Source: Halomonas saccharevitans (GTDB taxonomy: Bacteria > Pseudomonadota > Gammaproteobacteria > Pseudomonadales > Halomonadaceae). Taken from it: a DNA stretch of 57,388 nt. Of the stretch, positions 10,727 to 19,822 are shown piece by piece. The stretch is from NCBI RefSeq assembly GCF_900116405.1, contig NZ_FPAQ01000025.1:1-57388 (forward strand), written 5' to 3'. Position 1 is the first letter of the stretch; every line of letters starts with the position of its first letter. The notes below the pieces were generated by a model. That model ran no database searches. It worked only from the letters and a program-made list of their open reading frames with translations, and had not been told where the DNA came from. Both the position numbers and the translations under genes were made by a program.

Positions 10727-13516
10727 TCATGACAGGTGTTGATCCAGCAGTTCGCGGGCCTCCTGCCGGACATCCGGATCGCCAGTCTCGTCGATCAGGC
10801 TCTCGAGCAGCACCCTGGCTCGACCGCGCTCGCCGACGTCCAGAAGGCTTCGCGCTTCGGTAAGCGTCGACGCCGGGGAGGCCTCCGAGGGAAAGTCGAC
10901 ATTATCCCGCGGCAGCGACGGGAAGGCTACCTCCTCGACGTCCCACTCCTCGGAAATATCGCGACTGACGCGATGCTCAGTCGTCGCCGTCGGCGAATGA
11001 TCCGACTGCGTGGCGCCCGATAGCGTAAAGTCCACGCTGGGCTGCATGGGCGTCTCTTCTCGGGGCGCAGGGTTCTCCTCCAGAGAGGGGGGACGATAAT
11101 CGATGATGTCGCGCCCTTCGTCGTCCCGAACGGTCGCAAGCGGCGCCTCGTCGATCGACGATGCCGACTGCGCCTCGATGCTTTCGTGATCCTCGAAGCC
11201 CGCGTGATCCTCGAAGCCCGCGTGATCCTCTAAGCCCGCGTGATCCTCGAAGCCCGCGTGTCCCTCGAAGCCCGCGTGATGGCCGGGAAGCTCGTGAGTC
11301 TCAGGCGCCTCGTAGGCGTCGCGCTCCGGGTCGGAAGACTCGATGCCAGAGCGCTCGTCGGTGGGCTCCGGCTCGGGGGGACGATAGGCGGCCAGAAGGT
11401 CGGACGCCCGAGCAACGCTCGATGCCTCGTCGCCGGCGACCGGCACCTCGCCCAGGGACCCTTCGTCGGCCGCTCCGTCACCATCAGCCTCGTCCTGCGC
11501 GCCGGGCTCATCGACGCCGCGCGACCGGTGCTCGTCGGGAAGAGGGAACACGGCGCGCTCGGGTTCTGACGAGGCGGCAGGCACCGCGTGGTGCCGCATG
11601 AGCTCGTCCACCTCGGCCTGAACATCGGGATCGCCCCCTGCGCGCAGCTGTTCGGCCTGGTTCGCCGCAGCGCTGCGATCGCCCTGCTCTAGCTGCACTC
11701 GCAGCAGCTTGACCCTCAGGTCGTCGCGCCCGGGCTCCCGGGTCAAGTTTGCCTCCAGCAGCTCGCGAGCCTGATCATAGCGACCATAGGCGATGAAGAT
11801 ATCGGCCTCGTTGATGGCCTCGGCCTCGGGCATGGAGGCGCGCACCGGCGTCCTCGACGACGCGTCTCGCTCGGAGGCCTGAGCCTCCCCGGCGGACCTG
11901 TGGCCGGCAGCCGGCATCATCACGCCGCTGGCTGCGGGGTCCATCGGCAATGGCTCGTTGAAGACCGGGGCCGGCGCATCCTCCTCACGACGACGCCGGC
12001 GCAGCAGGGCCCAGAGCGCCAGCAGCGCCGCCAGGCCGGCGCCACCCAGCATCAGGGGACGATCGATGGCGCCCTGGTAGATAGCCCCCCACCAGGGCGA
12101 CGGCTCGGCCGACGGCGACGCATTCTCCGGGGCGACCACGCCCCCCCCGCCCGCGTCGTCGACGCCGCGACCACCCGCAGCGAGACTCGCCATCTGCTCG
12201 CGCATGGCCTCCACTTCCGCACGCAGATCGCCAAGCGCGCTCTGCAGCGCATCCCGCTCGCGGCGCACCGCCTCCAGAGTTTCGCGGCTCTCTTGCCAAC
12301 GCGCCTCGAGACGTAAAAGGCGCTGATCCTCGGTGAGCTCGCCGCTGCCCTGAATCATCGCCAGCACCTCGGGATCGATGACCCCCCCCTCACCCCGGGC
12401 CGACGGCGACAGCGCCAGAGAGTTCATCGCACCCGCCCCGACCTCGCCGACCGAGTCGTCCGCCGCGCCCTCCGCGGTCCTATCCGCCTCACCCTCGGCC
12501 CTATTATCCGCCGAGAGACCGCCCTCGGCGGCCATCTCGGCGTCGTTCAGCAGCGTCAATCGCGGCCCGCCCTCGCCGGCGGACTCGCCGTCGCCCGTCG
12601 TGGCCGCTGTCGAACCGGCGGGAGCATCCTCCGGGCTTGTCGCCGCCGCGGGCGCCTGGTTCGAGGCATTGGCCACGGTCGATTCGGCAGCGTCGAGCGG
12701 CACCCGCGCCGGGGCGCCGCCGCCGCGATTGGCCCAGGCCTGATTCATGGCCTGGACGAGGTCACCGGCCTGGGGGGCGGAGCGCCCCGCAATGGCCTCG
12801 CGGGGCGGCACTACCAGGGTAAAGCCGGCACGCATGGCGTTGATGTTGCCGCTGGGAAAGACCTCAGGATTGGCGTCGACCAGGGCGACCATCATCTGGT
12901 CCATGCTGATACCGCTGTCCGGTCGCAGCCGGCTCGCCACGGCCCACAGGGTGTCGCCGGAACCCACCCAGGCGGGATTTCCGGCGCCGGCCGCGGCCGA
13001 GGTGCGGGCCACGGAGCTCGATGAGCCATCCGGCGCACTGGTCTGCGGGCGAGACCGCGACACATCCTCCTGCGACGGCGTGGAGGGCGTAGAGGGCGCG
13101 GCGACCAGGGCCGGCAGGCGATCATAGTCCGGCGGGTCGAGCAGCAGCGTCACCTCGCGCAGCTGCTGACCGCCGGGCCAGTCGAAACGCAGCAGCAGGT
13201 CGAGCCAGGGTTCGCGAACGGCGCGCTCGGTGGTCAGGTCGACCATCAGGCGCCCCCGACGCCGGATCACTTCCATCTTCACACTGGCCGCCAGCGGCGT
13301 GCGCGAAAGCCCCGCTGCCGAGAAGGCCTCTTCGTCGGCCACGGAGACGTTGAGCAGCCCGGGCTGCAGGCCGGCACTATCGGTCAAGGGAATGCTGGCT
13401 CGCAGCGGCGCACTGAGCGTCGAATTGACCTCGGCCTCCCCCAGGCCGAGGGCCAGCGCCAGGGGACTGGCGGCGGAGAGCGAAAGCAGCATGGCGAGCG
13501 TCAGCTTGCGTTTCAT
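10727..13516 (-). CDS. fimV: FimV-like peptidoglycan-binding, TPR-containing polar protein
   Basis: A 929-residue envelope protein. A signal peptide (about 1-22) is followed by the FimV N-terminal domain (LGLGEAEVNSTLSAPLRA). A LysM-type module (WVGSGDTLWAVASRLRPDS, near 183) comes next, then an acidic low-complexity stretch and a coiled coil (about 400-455). One transmembrane helix before RRRRREE precedes a cytoplasmic part with TPR-like repeats and the conserved C-terminal FimV domain. In Pseudomonas FimV acts at the cell pole for type IV pili and c-di-GMP signalling. An 18-bp tandem repeat encodes an HAGFED-type hexapeptide array within the cytoplasmic part. No pilus genes are nearby. Confidence 0.9.
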   Translation of the reverse strand: MKRKLTLAMLLSLSAASPLALALGLGEAEVNSTLSAPLRASIPLTDSAGLQPGLLNVSVADEEAFSAAGLSRTPLAASVKMEVIRRRGRLMVDLTTERAVREPWLDLLLRFDWPGGQQLREVTLLLDPPDYDRLPALVAAPSTPSTPSQEDVSRSRPQTSAPDGSSSSVARTSAAAGAGNPAWVGSGDTLWAVASRLRPDSGISMDQMMVALVDANPEVFPSGNINAMRAGFTLVVPPREAIAGRSAPQAGDLVQAMNQAWANRGGGAPARVPLDAAESTVANASNQAPAAATSPEDAPAGSTAATTGDGESAGEGGPRLTLLNDAEMAAEGGLSADNRAEGEADRTAEGAADDSVGEVGAGAMNSLALSPSARGEGGVIDPEVLAMIQGSGELTEDQRLLRLEARWQESRETLEAVRRERDALQSALGDLRAEVEAMREQMASLAAGGRGVDDAGGGGVVAPENASPSAEPSPWWGAIYQGAIDRPLMLGGAGLAALLALWALLRRRRREEDAPAPVFNEPLPMDPAASGVMMPAAGHRSAGEAQASERDASSRTPVRASMPEAEAINEADIFIAYGRYDQARELLEANLTREPGRDDLRVKLLRVQLEQGDRSAAANQAEQLRAGGDPDVQAEVDELMRHHAVPAASSEPERAVFPLPDEHRSRGVDEPGAQDEADGDGAADEGSLGEVPVAGDEASSVARASDLLAAYRPPEPEPTDERSGIESSDPERDAYEAPETHELPGHHAGFEGHAGFEDHAGLEDHAGFEDHAGFEDHESIEAQSASSIDEAPLATVRDDEGRDIIDYRPPSLEENPAPREETPMQPSVDFTLSGATQSDHSPTATTEHRVSRDISEEWDVEEVAFPSLPRDNVDFPSEASPASTLTEARSLLDVGERGRARVLLESLIDETGDPDVRQEARELLDQHLS
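11186..11275 (-). repeat. 18-bp tandem repeat inside fimV (five units)
   Basis: Five near-identical 18-bp units (GTGATCCTCGAAGCCCGC with one or two changes) lie head to tail and keep the reading frame. They encode the hexapeptide series AGFEDH, AGLEDH, AGFEGH and similar in the acidic cytoplasmic linker. In-frame units of this kind commonly vary in number between strains. Confidence 0.9.
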
Positions 13517-13706
13517 CGGGGTCCCTTGCGTCGTTGCTGCCGACGCCTCGAACCGGGCGACGGTCTGGTCATATTTTCTTAATCGTCTCGATGTCTATGT
13601 AACACATTCCACTCAGGCGATCGCCATTACGGGTCATTAGCGGACCCCATACGTCGCAACATACGACATGGATCATGCCCGACGCGACTCTCCCACCACC
13701 AACGAA

Positions 13707-13740
13707 ACGCGGGGCGCCTCCCTGAAGAGACGCCCCGCGT
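13707..13740 (-). terminator. Rho-independent terminator after asd
   Basis: A perfect 10-bp stem (ACGCGGGGCG with CGCCCCGCGT) and 14-nt loop, followed on the minus strand by TTTCGTT, lies 46 nt after the asd stop codon. It separates asd from fimV. The remaining fimV upstream region (13517-13700) shows no gene. Confidence 0.75.
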
Positions 13741-13785
13741 ATCAACGGCGTGGCGATCGGACACCCGCGCCTTACCGCCCTTGCC

Positions 13786-14898
13786 TTACTGTTCGCGCAG
13801 GATCTTCAGCATGCGCTTGAGGGGTTCGGCGGCGCCCCACAGCAGCTGGTCGCCGACGCTGAACGCGGAGAGGTATTCACCGCCCATGGCCAGCTTGCGC
13901 AGGCGACCGACGGGCACGGTCAGGGTGCCGGTGGCGGCCGCCGGGGTGAGGCCGTCGATGGTGGCGTCCTTGTCGTTGGCGATGACCTTGACCCACTCGT
14001 TGTGCTTGGCCAGGCGATCCTCGATCTCGTCGATCGGCACGTCCTTCTTGAGCTTGATGGTGAAGGCCTGGCTGTGGGAGCGCATGGCGCCGATGCGCAC
14101 GCAGAGCCCGTCGATGGGGATCGGATTATCCTGGAGGCCGAGGATTTTGTTGGTCTCCACGGAGCCCTTCCACTCCTCCTTGCTCTGGCCGTTCTCCATG
14201 GGCTTGTCGATCCAGGGCAACAGGCTGCCGGCCAGCGGCGCACCGAAGTTGTCGGTGGGAAAGTCGCCGCCGCGCATGGCCGCGGTGACCTTGCGATCGA
14301 TGTCGAGGATGGCGCTGGCCGGGTCGGCAAGCTCGCCGGCCACGCTGTCGCGCAGGCCGCCCATCTGATTGAGCAGTTCGCGCATGTGCTTGGCGCCGGA
14401 GCCGGAGGCGGCCTGATAGGTCATGGAGGTCATCCACTCGATCAGGTCGGCCTCGAAGAGCCCGCCGAGCCCCATCAGCATCAGGCTGACGGTGCAGTTG
14501 CCGCCGACGAAGGTCCGGGCGCCACGCGCCAACTGGGCATCGATGACGCCGCGGTTGACCGGATCGAGAACGATGGTCGCCTCATCCGCCATGCGCAGGG
14601 TGCTGGCGGCATCGATCCAGTAGCCCTTCCAGCCGCCCTGGCGCAGGTCGGCATAGACCTTCTCGGTGTACTCGCCGCCCTGGCAGGTCACGACCACGTC
14701 CAGCGCCTTGAGGGCCTCGAGGTCGAAGGCGTCCTTGAGCGGGGGAACGTCGACGCCGACGTCGGGGCCGGCCTGGCCGACCTGAGAGGTGGTGAAGAAG
14801 ATCGGCTCGATGCCCTTGAAGTCGCCGTCATCGAGCATCCGCTGCATCAGCACGGAACCGACCATGCCACGCCAACCGACAAAACCGACTTTCAACAT
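13786..14898 (-). CDS. asd: Aspartate-semialdehyde dehydrogenase
   Basis: The 370-residue enzyme reduces aspartyl phosphate for lysine, threonine, methionine and diaminopimelate synthesis. The N-terminal NADP motif [18 protein letters not shown] and the active-site Cys in [10 protein letters not shown] (near residue 135) are those of the gammaproteobacterial Asd type. GGAGG lies 8 nt before the start. It lies between leuB and fimV, an order shared with Pseudomonas, and has its own terminator. Confidence 0.96.
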   Translation of the reverse strand: MLKVGFVGWRGMVGSVLMQRMLDDGDFKGIEPIFFTTSQVGQAGPDVGVDVPPLKDAFDLEALKALDVVVTCQGGEYTEKVYADLRQGGWKGYWIDAASTLRMADEATIVLDPVNRGVIDAQLARGARTFVGGNCTVSLMLMGLGGLFEADLIEWMTSMTYQAASGSGAKHMRELLNQMGGLRDSVAGELADPASAILDIDRKVTAAMRGGDFPTDNFGAPLAGSLLPWIDKPMENGQSKEEWKGSVETNKILGLQDNPIPIDGLCVRIGAMRSHSQAFTIKLKKDVPIDEIEDRLAKHNEWVKVIANDKDATIDGLTPAAATGTLTVPVGRLRKLAMGGEYLSAFSVGDQLLWGAAEPLKRMLKILREQ

Positions 14899-15030
14899 GT
14901 GAAGTCCTCCAGAAATTAAATGTGCGAAATACTATACACGAGCCGGCCGCGCCTGGCAGGCGGGCCGGCAAGGAGTCATGGGGGATGGGGGCCACCGCGA
15001 CACGATCGATGCCGCGGAGCCTCGGGCGCG

Positions 15031-16113
15031 TTAGAGGGCCTCGAAGGCGGCCAACACGGCGTCGCCCATCTCGGCGGTCGAGACGGTGCGGGTATCCTCG
15101 GCGGCGATGTCGGCGGTGCGCAAGCCCTCGTCCAGCACCTTGCCAACCGCCCCCTCGATGCGCTCGGCAAGCACCGGCGCGTCGAGCGAGTAGCGCAGCA
15201 TCATGGCGACCGAAAGGATGGTCGCCAGCGGATTGGCGATGCCCTGGCCGGCGATGTCCGGCGCACTGCCGTGGCAGGGCTCGTACATGCCCTGGCCGCT
15301 CTCGTTGAGCGAGGCGGAGGGCAGCATGCCGATGGAGCCGGTGAGCATGGCGGCGGCGTCGGAGAGGATGTCGCCAAACATATTGCCGGTGACCACGACG
15401 TCGAACTGCTTGGGGGCGCGCACCAGCTGCATGGCGGCGTTATCGACGTACATGTGGGAAAGCTCGACGTCCGGATACTCCGGCGCCAGGCGCTCCATCA
15501 CCTCGCGCCACAGGATGGTGGCCTCCAGCACGTTGGCCTTGTCGACGCTGCACAGCCGCTTGTCGCGCTTACGGGCCATCTCGAAGGCCACGCGACCGAT
15601 GCGCTCGATCTCGCTCTCGCTGTAGACGTAGGTGTTGAAGCCCACCCGCTCGCCGTTGCGCTCCTCGATGCCGCGGGGCTGACCGAAGTAGATGCCGCCG
15701 GTGAGCTCGCGCACGATCATGATATCGAGCCCTGCCACCAGCTCGGGCTTGAGGCTCGAGGCGGCGGCCAGCTGGGGATAGGTGATGGCCGGGCGCAGGT
15801 TGCCGAACAGCCCGAGCTGCTTGCGCACGCCGAGCAGCCCCTTTTCCGGGCGCTTGGTGAGGTCCTCGAGCCTGTCCCACTCGGGGCCGCCCACGGCGCC
15901 GAGCAGGATGGCCCGGGCCGCCTGGGCCTTCTCCAGGGTCTCGACGGGCAGCGGCTCGCCGTGGGCGTCATAGGCGGCGCCACCCAGGAGCCCCTCCTCG
16001 ACCTCGACATCCAGGCCACGGGCCTGGCACGCCGCCAGGATACGGCTGGCCTGGGCGGTGATCTCGGGGCCGATGCCGTCACCCGGCAGTACCAGAATCT
16101 TCTGCGTCATCAT
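15031..16113 (-). CDS. leuB: 3-isopropylmalate dehydrogenase
   Basis: The 360-residue NAD-dependent enzyme performs the third step of leucine synthesis. The motifs [10 protein letters not shown] (near residue 8), the DKANVLEAT substrate block near 193 and the C-terminal adenine-binding [15 protein letters not shown] are all present. It follows leuD by 169 nt, and that gap is filled by a copy of the dispersed palindromic repeat. Transcription of leuB from the leuCD promoter must therefore pass this structure. Confidence 0.96.
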   Translation of the reverse strand: MMTQKILVLPGDGIGPEITAQASRILAACQARGLDVEVEEGLLGGAAYDAHGEPLPVETLEKAQAARAILLGAVGGPEWDRLEDLTKRPEKGLLGVRKQLGLFGNLRPAITYPQLAAASSLKPELVAGLDIMIVRELTGGIYFGQPRGIEERNGERVGFNTYVYSESEIERIGRVAFEMARKRDKRLCSVDKANVLEATILWREVMERLAPEYPDVELSHMYVDNAAMQLVRAPKQFDVVVTGNMFGDILSDAAAMLTGSIGMLPSASLNESGQGMYEPCHGSAPDIAGQGIANPLATILSVAMMLRYSLDAPVLAERIEGAVGKVLDEGLRTADIAAEDTRTVSTAEMGDAVLAAFEAL

Positions 16114-16150
16114 TGCTTCCTTGTGGGGTCAGCGCCGGAGCGGGGCTTAA

Positions 16151-16250
16151 CCGGCGACAAGCCTGCGAGGAGGCGCTGTGAACCCTTCCCTGGGCGCTAC
16201 ATTTGCCATCCATAGCAAATGACCTCCTCTACGGCTTGCCCCCGGCGCTC
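16151..16250. repeat. Dispersed palindromic repeat, copy A (leuD-leuB)
   Basis: This intergenic sequence of about 100 bp has inverted ends (CCGGCGACAAGCC near 16151 and GGCTTGCCCCCGG near 16233). Its core is CCCTTCCCTGGGCGCTACAT followed by an inner hairpin TTTGCCATCCATAGCAAA with one mismatch. Two further copies are at 18467-18564 and 22761-22867. It has no coding potential. It would fold as RNA and may protect or attenuate the leu transcript. Confidence 0.85.
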
Positions 16251-16282
16251 CACGTCCTGGCAATAACATCCAATCTCTTCGA

Positions 16283-16936
16283 TCAGGCCGGTGCGCTATC
16301 GCGGAACAGCCAGGGCCGCGCGACGCGATGCTTCTCCTCGAAGGCGCGAATGGCGTCCTCGTCCTTCAGGGTGATACCGATGTCGTCGAGCCCCTCCAGC
16401 AGGCAGTGCTTGCGAAACGCGTCGACCTCGAACTCGAGGATCTCGCCGGAGGGGGTGATCACCCGCTGGTGCTCGAGGTCCACGTCGAGCCGGTAGCCCT
16501 CGCTGGCCTCGACTTCGGCGAACAGGCGATCAACGGTCTCCTCGGGGAGCGGTACCAGCAGCAGGCCGTTCTTGAAGGCGTTGTTGTAGAAGATGTCGGC
16601 GAAGCTCGGGGCGATCACCACCCGAAAGCCGAAATCCTCCAGCGCCCAGGGCGCGTGCTCGCGAGAGCTGCCGCAGCCGAAGTTACGCCGCGCCAGCAGC
16701 ACGCTGGCGCCCTGGTAGCGGGGCTGGTTGAGGACGAAATCCGGGTTGATTGGGCGATGGGTGACGTCCTGACCCGGCTGGCCCTCGTCGAGGTAGCGCA
16801 ACTCGTCGAAGAGGTTAACGCCGAAGCCGGTGCGCTTGATCGACTTCAAAAACTGCTTGGGGATGATCAGGTCGGTGTCGACGTTGGCCCGATCGAGCGG
16901 GGCCACGAGGCCCTCGGCGCGTACAAACTTGTTCAT
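16283..16936 (-). CDS. leuD: 3-isopropylmalate dehydratase small subunit
   Basis: A 217-residue subunit of isopropylmalate isomerase, partner of LeuC. The signature [19 protein letters not shown] (near residue 80) and the N-terminal [17 protein letters not shown] motif are clear. It starts right after the leuC stop with GGAGG placed within the end of leuC, so the two are coupled. Normal length. Confidence 0.96.
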   Translation of the reverse strand: MNKFVRAEGLVAPLDRANVDTDLIIPKQFLKSIKRTGFGVNLFDELRYLDEGQPGQDVTHRPINPDFVLNQPRYQGASVLLARRNFGCGSSREHAPWALEDFGFRVVIAPSFADIFYNNAFKNGLLLVPLPEETVDRLFAEVEASEGYRLDVDLEHQRVITPSGEILEFEVDAFRKHCLLEGLDDIGITLKDEDAIRAFEEKHRVARPWLFRDSAPA

Positions 16937-16939
16937 GGC

Positions 16940-18400
16940 TCAGGCCTCCTGGGCATCGGATGAGGCGTCGACCCGGCGGACGTCGACACTCCTTACATCA
17001 ACAAAGTGACCGGCGATCGCCGCGGCCGCCGCCATGGCCGGACTGACGAGGTGGGTGCGCCCGCCGAACCCCTGGCGCCCCTCGAAGTTGCGGTTCGAGG
17101 TGGAGGCGCAGTGCTCGCCGGCGCCGAGCTTGTCGGCGTTCATGGCCAGGCACATGGAACAGCCGGGCTCTCGCCACTCGAAGCCCGCCTCGGTGAACAC
17201 GCGGTCGAGTCCCTCGGCCTCGGCCTGGCGCTTCACCAGGCCCGAGCCCGGCACGATCATGGCGAGCTTGATGGAGTCGGCCACCTTCTTGCCGCGGGCC
17301 ACCTTGGCCGCCTCGCGCAGGTCCTCAATGCGCGAGTTGGTACAGGAGCCGATGAACACCTTGTCGAGGCGGATATCGGTGATCTTCTGCCGGGCCGAGA
17401 GCCCCATGTACTCCAGCGCCCGGGTGTAGCCGCGCTGCATAGTCTCGTCGGCGGCCTCGGCGGGATCGGGAACCTCGCCGGAGATGCCGGTGACCATCTC
17501 GGGGCTGGTGCCCCAGGAGACCTGCGGCTCGATCTCGGCGGCGTCCAGGGTCACCACCGTGTCGAAGGCGGCATCGGCGTCGGAGACCAGGTCGCGCCAG
17601 TCGGCGACGGCGGCGTCCCACTGCTCGGCCGTCGGGGCATAGTGACGATCACGCAGGTAATCGATGGTGGTGTCGTCCACGGCGATCAGGCCGACCCGCG
17701 CGCCCGCCTCGATGGCCATGTTGCACACCGTCATGCGCCCTTCCATGGAGAGCTCCTCGATGGCGCTGCCGGCAAACTCGATGGCGTAGCCGGTGCCGCC
17801 CGCGGTGCCGATGCGGCCGATGATCGCCAGCACGACGTCCTTGGCGGTGACGCCGGTGCCGAGGCTGCCCTCGACGCGCACCTGCATGTTCTTCATCTTC
17901 TGCGCCAGCAGGCACTGGGTGGCGAGCACATGCTCCACCTCGGAGGTGCCGATGCCGTGGGCCAGCGCCGCGAAGGCGCCGTGGGTCGCAGTATGGGAAT
18001 CGCCGCAGACCACGGTCATGCCCGGCAGGGTCGCGCCCTGCTCCGGGCCCACCACGTGGACGATGCCCTGGCGCGGGTCGTTGATCTTGAACTCCTCGAT
18101 GCCGAACTCGACGCAGTTGTCGTCGAGGGTCTGCACCTGGATCAACGACACCGGGTCCTTGATGCCGGCGTTCCCTTCGGCCCGCTCCTTCACGGTGGTG
18201 GGCACGTTATGGTCCGGGGTCGCCAGGTTGGCATCGAGACGCCACGGCGCGCGACCGGCCAGGCGCAGGCCCTCGAAGGCCTGGGGCGAGGTCACCTCGT
18301 GGAGCAGCTGGCGGTCGATGTAGATCAGCGCGGTGCCGTCATCGCGCTCCTTGACGAGGTGCTGCGACCACAGCTTGTCGTAGAGTGTCTGGCCTGCCAT
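16940..18400 (-). CDS. leuC: 3-isopropylmalate dehydratase large subunit
   Basis: This 486-residue aconitase-family enzyme isomerises isopropylmalate with LeuD. The 4Fe-4S cysteines are visible in [17 protein letters not shown] and [11 protein letters not shown], and [11 protein letters not shown] is the N-terminal motif. About 15 residues at the C-terminus ([19 protein letters not shown]) exceed the usual end and are not conserved. It is transcribed divergently from the LysR gene, and the shared intergenic region carries probable operator half-sites. Confidence 0.96.
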   Translation of the reverse strand: MAGQTLYDKLWSQHLVKERDDGTALIYIDRQLLHEVTSPQAFEGLRLAGRAPWRLDANLATPDHNVPTTVKERAEGNAGIKDPVSLIQVQTLDDNCVEFGIEEFKINDPRQGIVHVVGPEQGATLPGMTVVCGDSHTATHGAFAALAHGIGTSEVEHVLATQCLLAQKMKNMQVRVEGSLGTGVTAKDVVLAIIGRIGTAGGTGYAIEFAGSAIEELSMEGRMTVCNMAIEAGARVGLIAVDDTTIDYLRDRHYAPTAEQWDAAVADWRDLVSDADAAFDTVVTLDAAEIEPQVSWGTSPEMVTGISGEVPDPAEAADETMQRGYTRALEYMGLSARQKITDIRLDKVFIGSCTNSRIEDLREAAKVARGKKVADSIKLAMIVPGSGLVKRQAEAEGLDRVFTEAGFEWREPGCSMCLAMNADKLGAGEHCASTSNRNFEGRQGFGGRTHLVSPAMAAAAAIAGHFVDVRSVDVRRVDASSDAQEA

Positions 18401-18466
18401 GTCATTCTCCCGGGCGCGTGGGCCCTCTCACTGGAATCCGGTCGTTAACCGCGTTTCACGGCTTTC

Positions 18467-18564
18467 CCGGCGACAGGTGCATGCGGAGGCGCTGTAAACC
18501 CTTCCCTGGGCGCTACATTTGCCATCCATGGCAAATGACCTCCGCTGAGACCTGTCCCCGGCGC
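18467..18564. repeat. Dispersed palindromic repeat, copy B (leuC upstream)
   Basis: The second copy of the roughly 100-bp element lies in the 328-nt leuC/LysR intergenic region, close to the leuC start. The ends CCCGGCGACAGGT and ACCTGTCCCCGG are complementary. The inner hairpin CATTTGCCATCCATGGCAAATG is perfect here (9-bp stem, 4-nt loop). The rest of the intergenic region holds the LysR operator half-sites; I see no gene in it. Confidence 0.85.
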
Positions 18565-18652
18565 CGCTCGCGTGGCGTCTCGTTGTCATTCTTTGGCGCT
18601 TGGCCCTTAGCCTTCGACTCGTGGCGCTATGCCATCAGTCTCCCGCCCGTCG

Positions 18653-18696
18653 TCCATAAAAGCAATTCATGTTATTTATGGATTGGATTCCATAAA
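18653..18696. promoter_or_regulatory. Probable LysR-type operator (three TCCATAAA half-sites)
   Basis: Three copies of the same 8-bp half-site lie within 44 bp: TCCATAAA (18653-18660), its reverse complement TTTATGGA (18675-18682) and TCCATAAA again (18689-18696). The last two form an inverted repeat with a 6-bp spacer. The cluster lies 32 bp before the LysR start, in the divergent promoter region with leuC, as expected for LysR autoregulation and control of the neighbour. Function is inferred from position and symmetry only. Confidence 0.6.
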
Positions 18697-18728
18697 GGAA
18701 TCCTTTTGATTGCCACGGAGCCTTTACC

Positions 18729-19628
18729 ATGGACACCCAGAGCCTGCAAGCCTTCCTGGCCGTGGCGGACAGCGGCAGCTTCTCCCGCGCCGCCGAGCAG
18801 CTGCACCTCACCCAGCCGGCGGTCAGCAAGCGCATCGCGGTGCTGGAGGGGCAGATCGACGCCCGGCTCTTCGATCGCATCGGTCGGCGGGTCAGCCTCA
18901 CCGAGGCCGGACGGGTGCTGCTGCCCCGGGCCCGCCAGATACTGGTGATGGTGGACGACAGCCGTCGGGCGCTGGGCAACCTCGAAGACAGCGTGGCCGG
19001 CAGCCTGACCCTGGCCACCAGCCACCACGTTGGCCTGCACCGGCTGCCGCCGCTGCTCAAGGCCTATACCGGCCAGCACCCGGACGTGCGCCTCGACCTG
19101 CACTTCCTGGATTCCGAGCAGGCCTACCAGGGGGTGCTGGACGGCGAGCTGGAGCTCGCGGTGGTGACCCTCGCCCCCCGCCCGGACCCGCAGCTCGAGG
19201 CGGTACCGGTGTGGATCGATCGGCTGTGCTTCGTCTGCGGCCCGGATCACCCCCTTGCCGGGCGCGGCCGACTGGGGCTGCACGAGCTCTGCGCCTTCGA
19301 TGCCGTCCTGCCGGGACCGCTGACCTTCACCCGCGGGCTGATCGAGTCGCGCTTCGCCTCGGCCGGGCTCGAGCTTCCGGTGGCGATCTTCACCAACTAC
19401 CTGGAGACCCTGAAGATGATGACTGCCATCGGCCTGGGCTGGAGCCTGCTGCCGGAGCGCCTGGTGGCAGGCGAGCTGCACGTGCTCGAGGTGGATCACC
19501 CGCCGATCCATCGTCCGCTGGGTTATCTCGTCCACCGCAGCCGCACTCGCTCCAACGCCGCCCACGCCATGATTGCGCAGCTCGACGACGCCCGGGACGC
19601 CATGGCCTGCAACTGGACCGGCCAATGA
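18729..19628 (+). CDS. LysR-family transcriptional regulator
   Basis: The 299-residue protein has an N-terminal winged helix-turn-helix (MDTQSLQAFLAVADSGSFSR, with TQPAVSKRIAVLE as recognition helix) and a C-terminal periplasmic-binding-like sensor domain (about 90-295). GGAG precedes the start. It is divergent from leuCDB, so it may regulate leucine synthesis, as LysR proteins beside leu operons do. It could instead act on the catabolic operon that begins 195 bp downstream, but that operon ends with its own AraC-type regulator, so I favour leu. Confidence 0.85.
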   Translation: MDTQSLQAFLAVADSGSFSRAAEQLHLTQPAVSKRIAVLEGQIDARLFDRIGRRVSLTEAGRVLLPRARQILVMVDDSRRALGNLEDSVAGSLTLATSHHVGLHRLPPLLKAYTGQHPDVRLDLHFLDSEQAYQGVLDGELELAVVTLAPRPDPQLEAVPVWIDRLCFVCGPDHPLAGRGRLGLHELCAFDAVLPGPLTFTRGLIESRFASAGLELPVAIFTNYLETLKMMTAIGLGWSLLPERLVAGELHVLEVDHPPIHRPLGYLVHRSRTRSNAAHAMIAQLDDARDAMACNWTGQ

Positions 19629-19682
19629 CGTAATTCATCAAGCCTTAATCGCCGACCACCCCCCAACAAACCGCGCTCATTC

Positions 19683-19716
19683 GATATAAAACGGCAAATA
19701 TATGCCGCTTTATATC
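19683..19716. promoter_or_regulatory. Long inverted repeat upstream of the Rieske operon
   Basis: GATATAAA (19683-19690) and CGGCA (19692-19696) are mirrored by TGCCG (19703-19707) and TTTATATC (19709-19716), with matched one-base offsets. This 34-bp near-perfect palindrome in an AT-rich patch lies 107 bp before the operon start. A TATAAG box at 19741 lacks a good -35 element, so an activator (for example the operon's AraC-type protein) may bind here. It could also form a terminator-like hairpin for the LysR transcript. Confidence 0.5.
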
Positions 19717-19822
19717 AAATATTACCTCGTCACGGCGTCGTATAAGATCATGTGGCGTTGCGCCGCACCCCCTAGCCTGCTGCGGACCGCATAACGAAAC
19801 CGTGACACAACGAGGTGACGCC

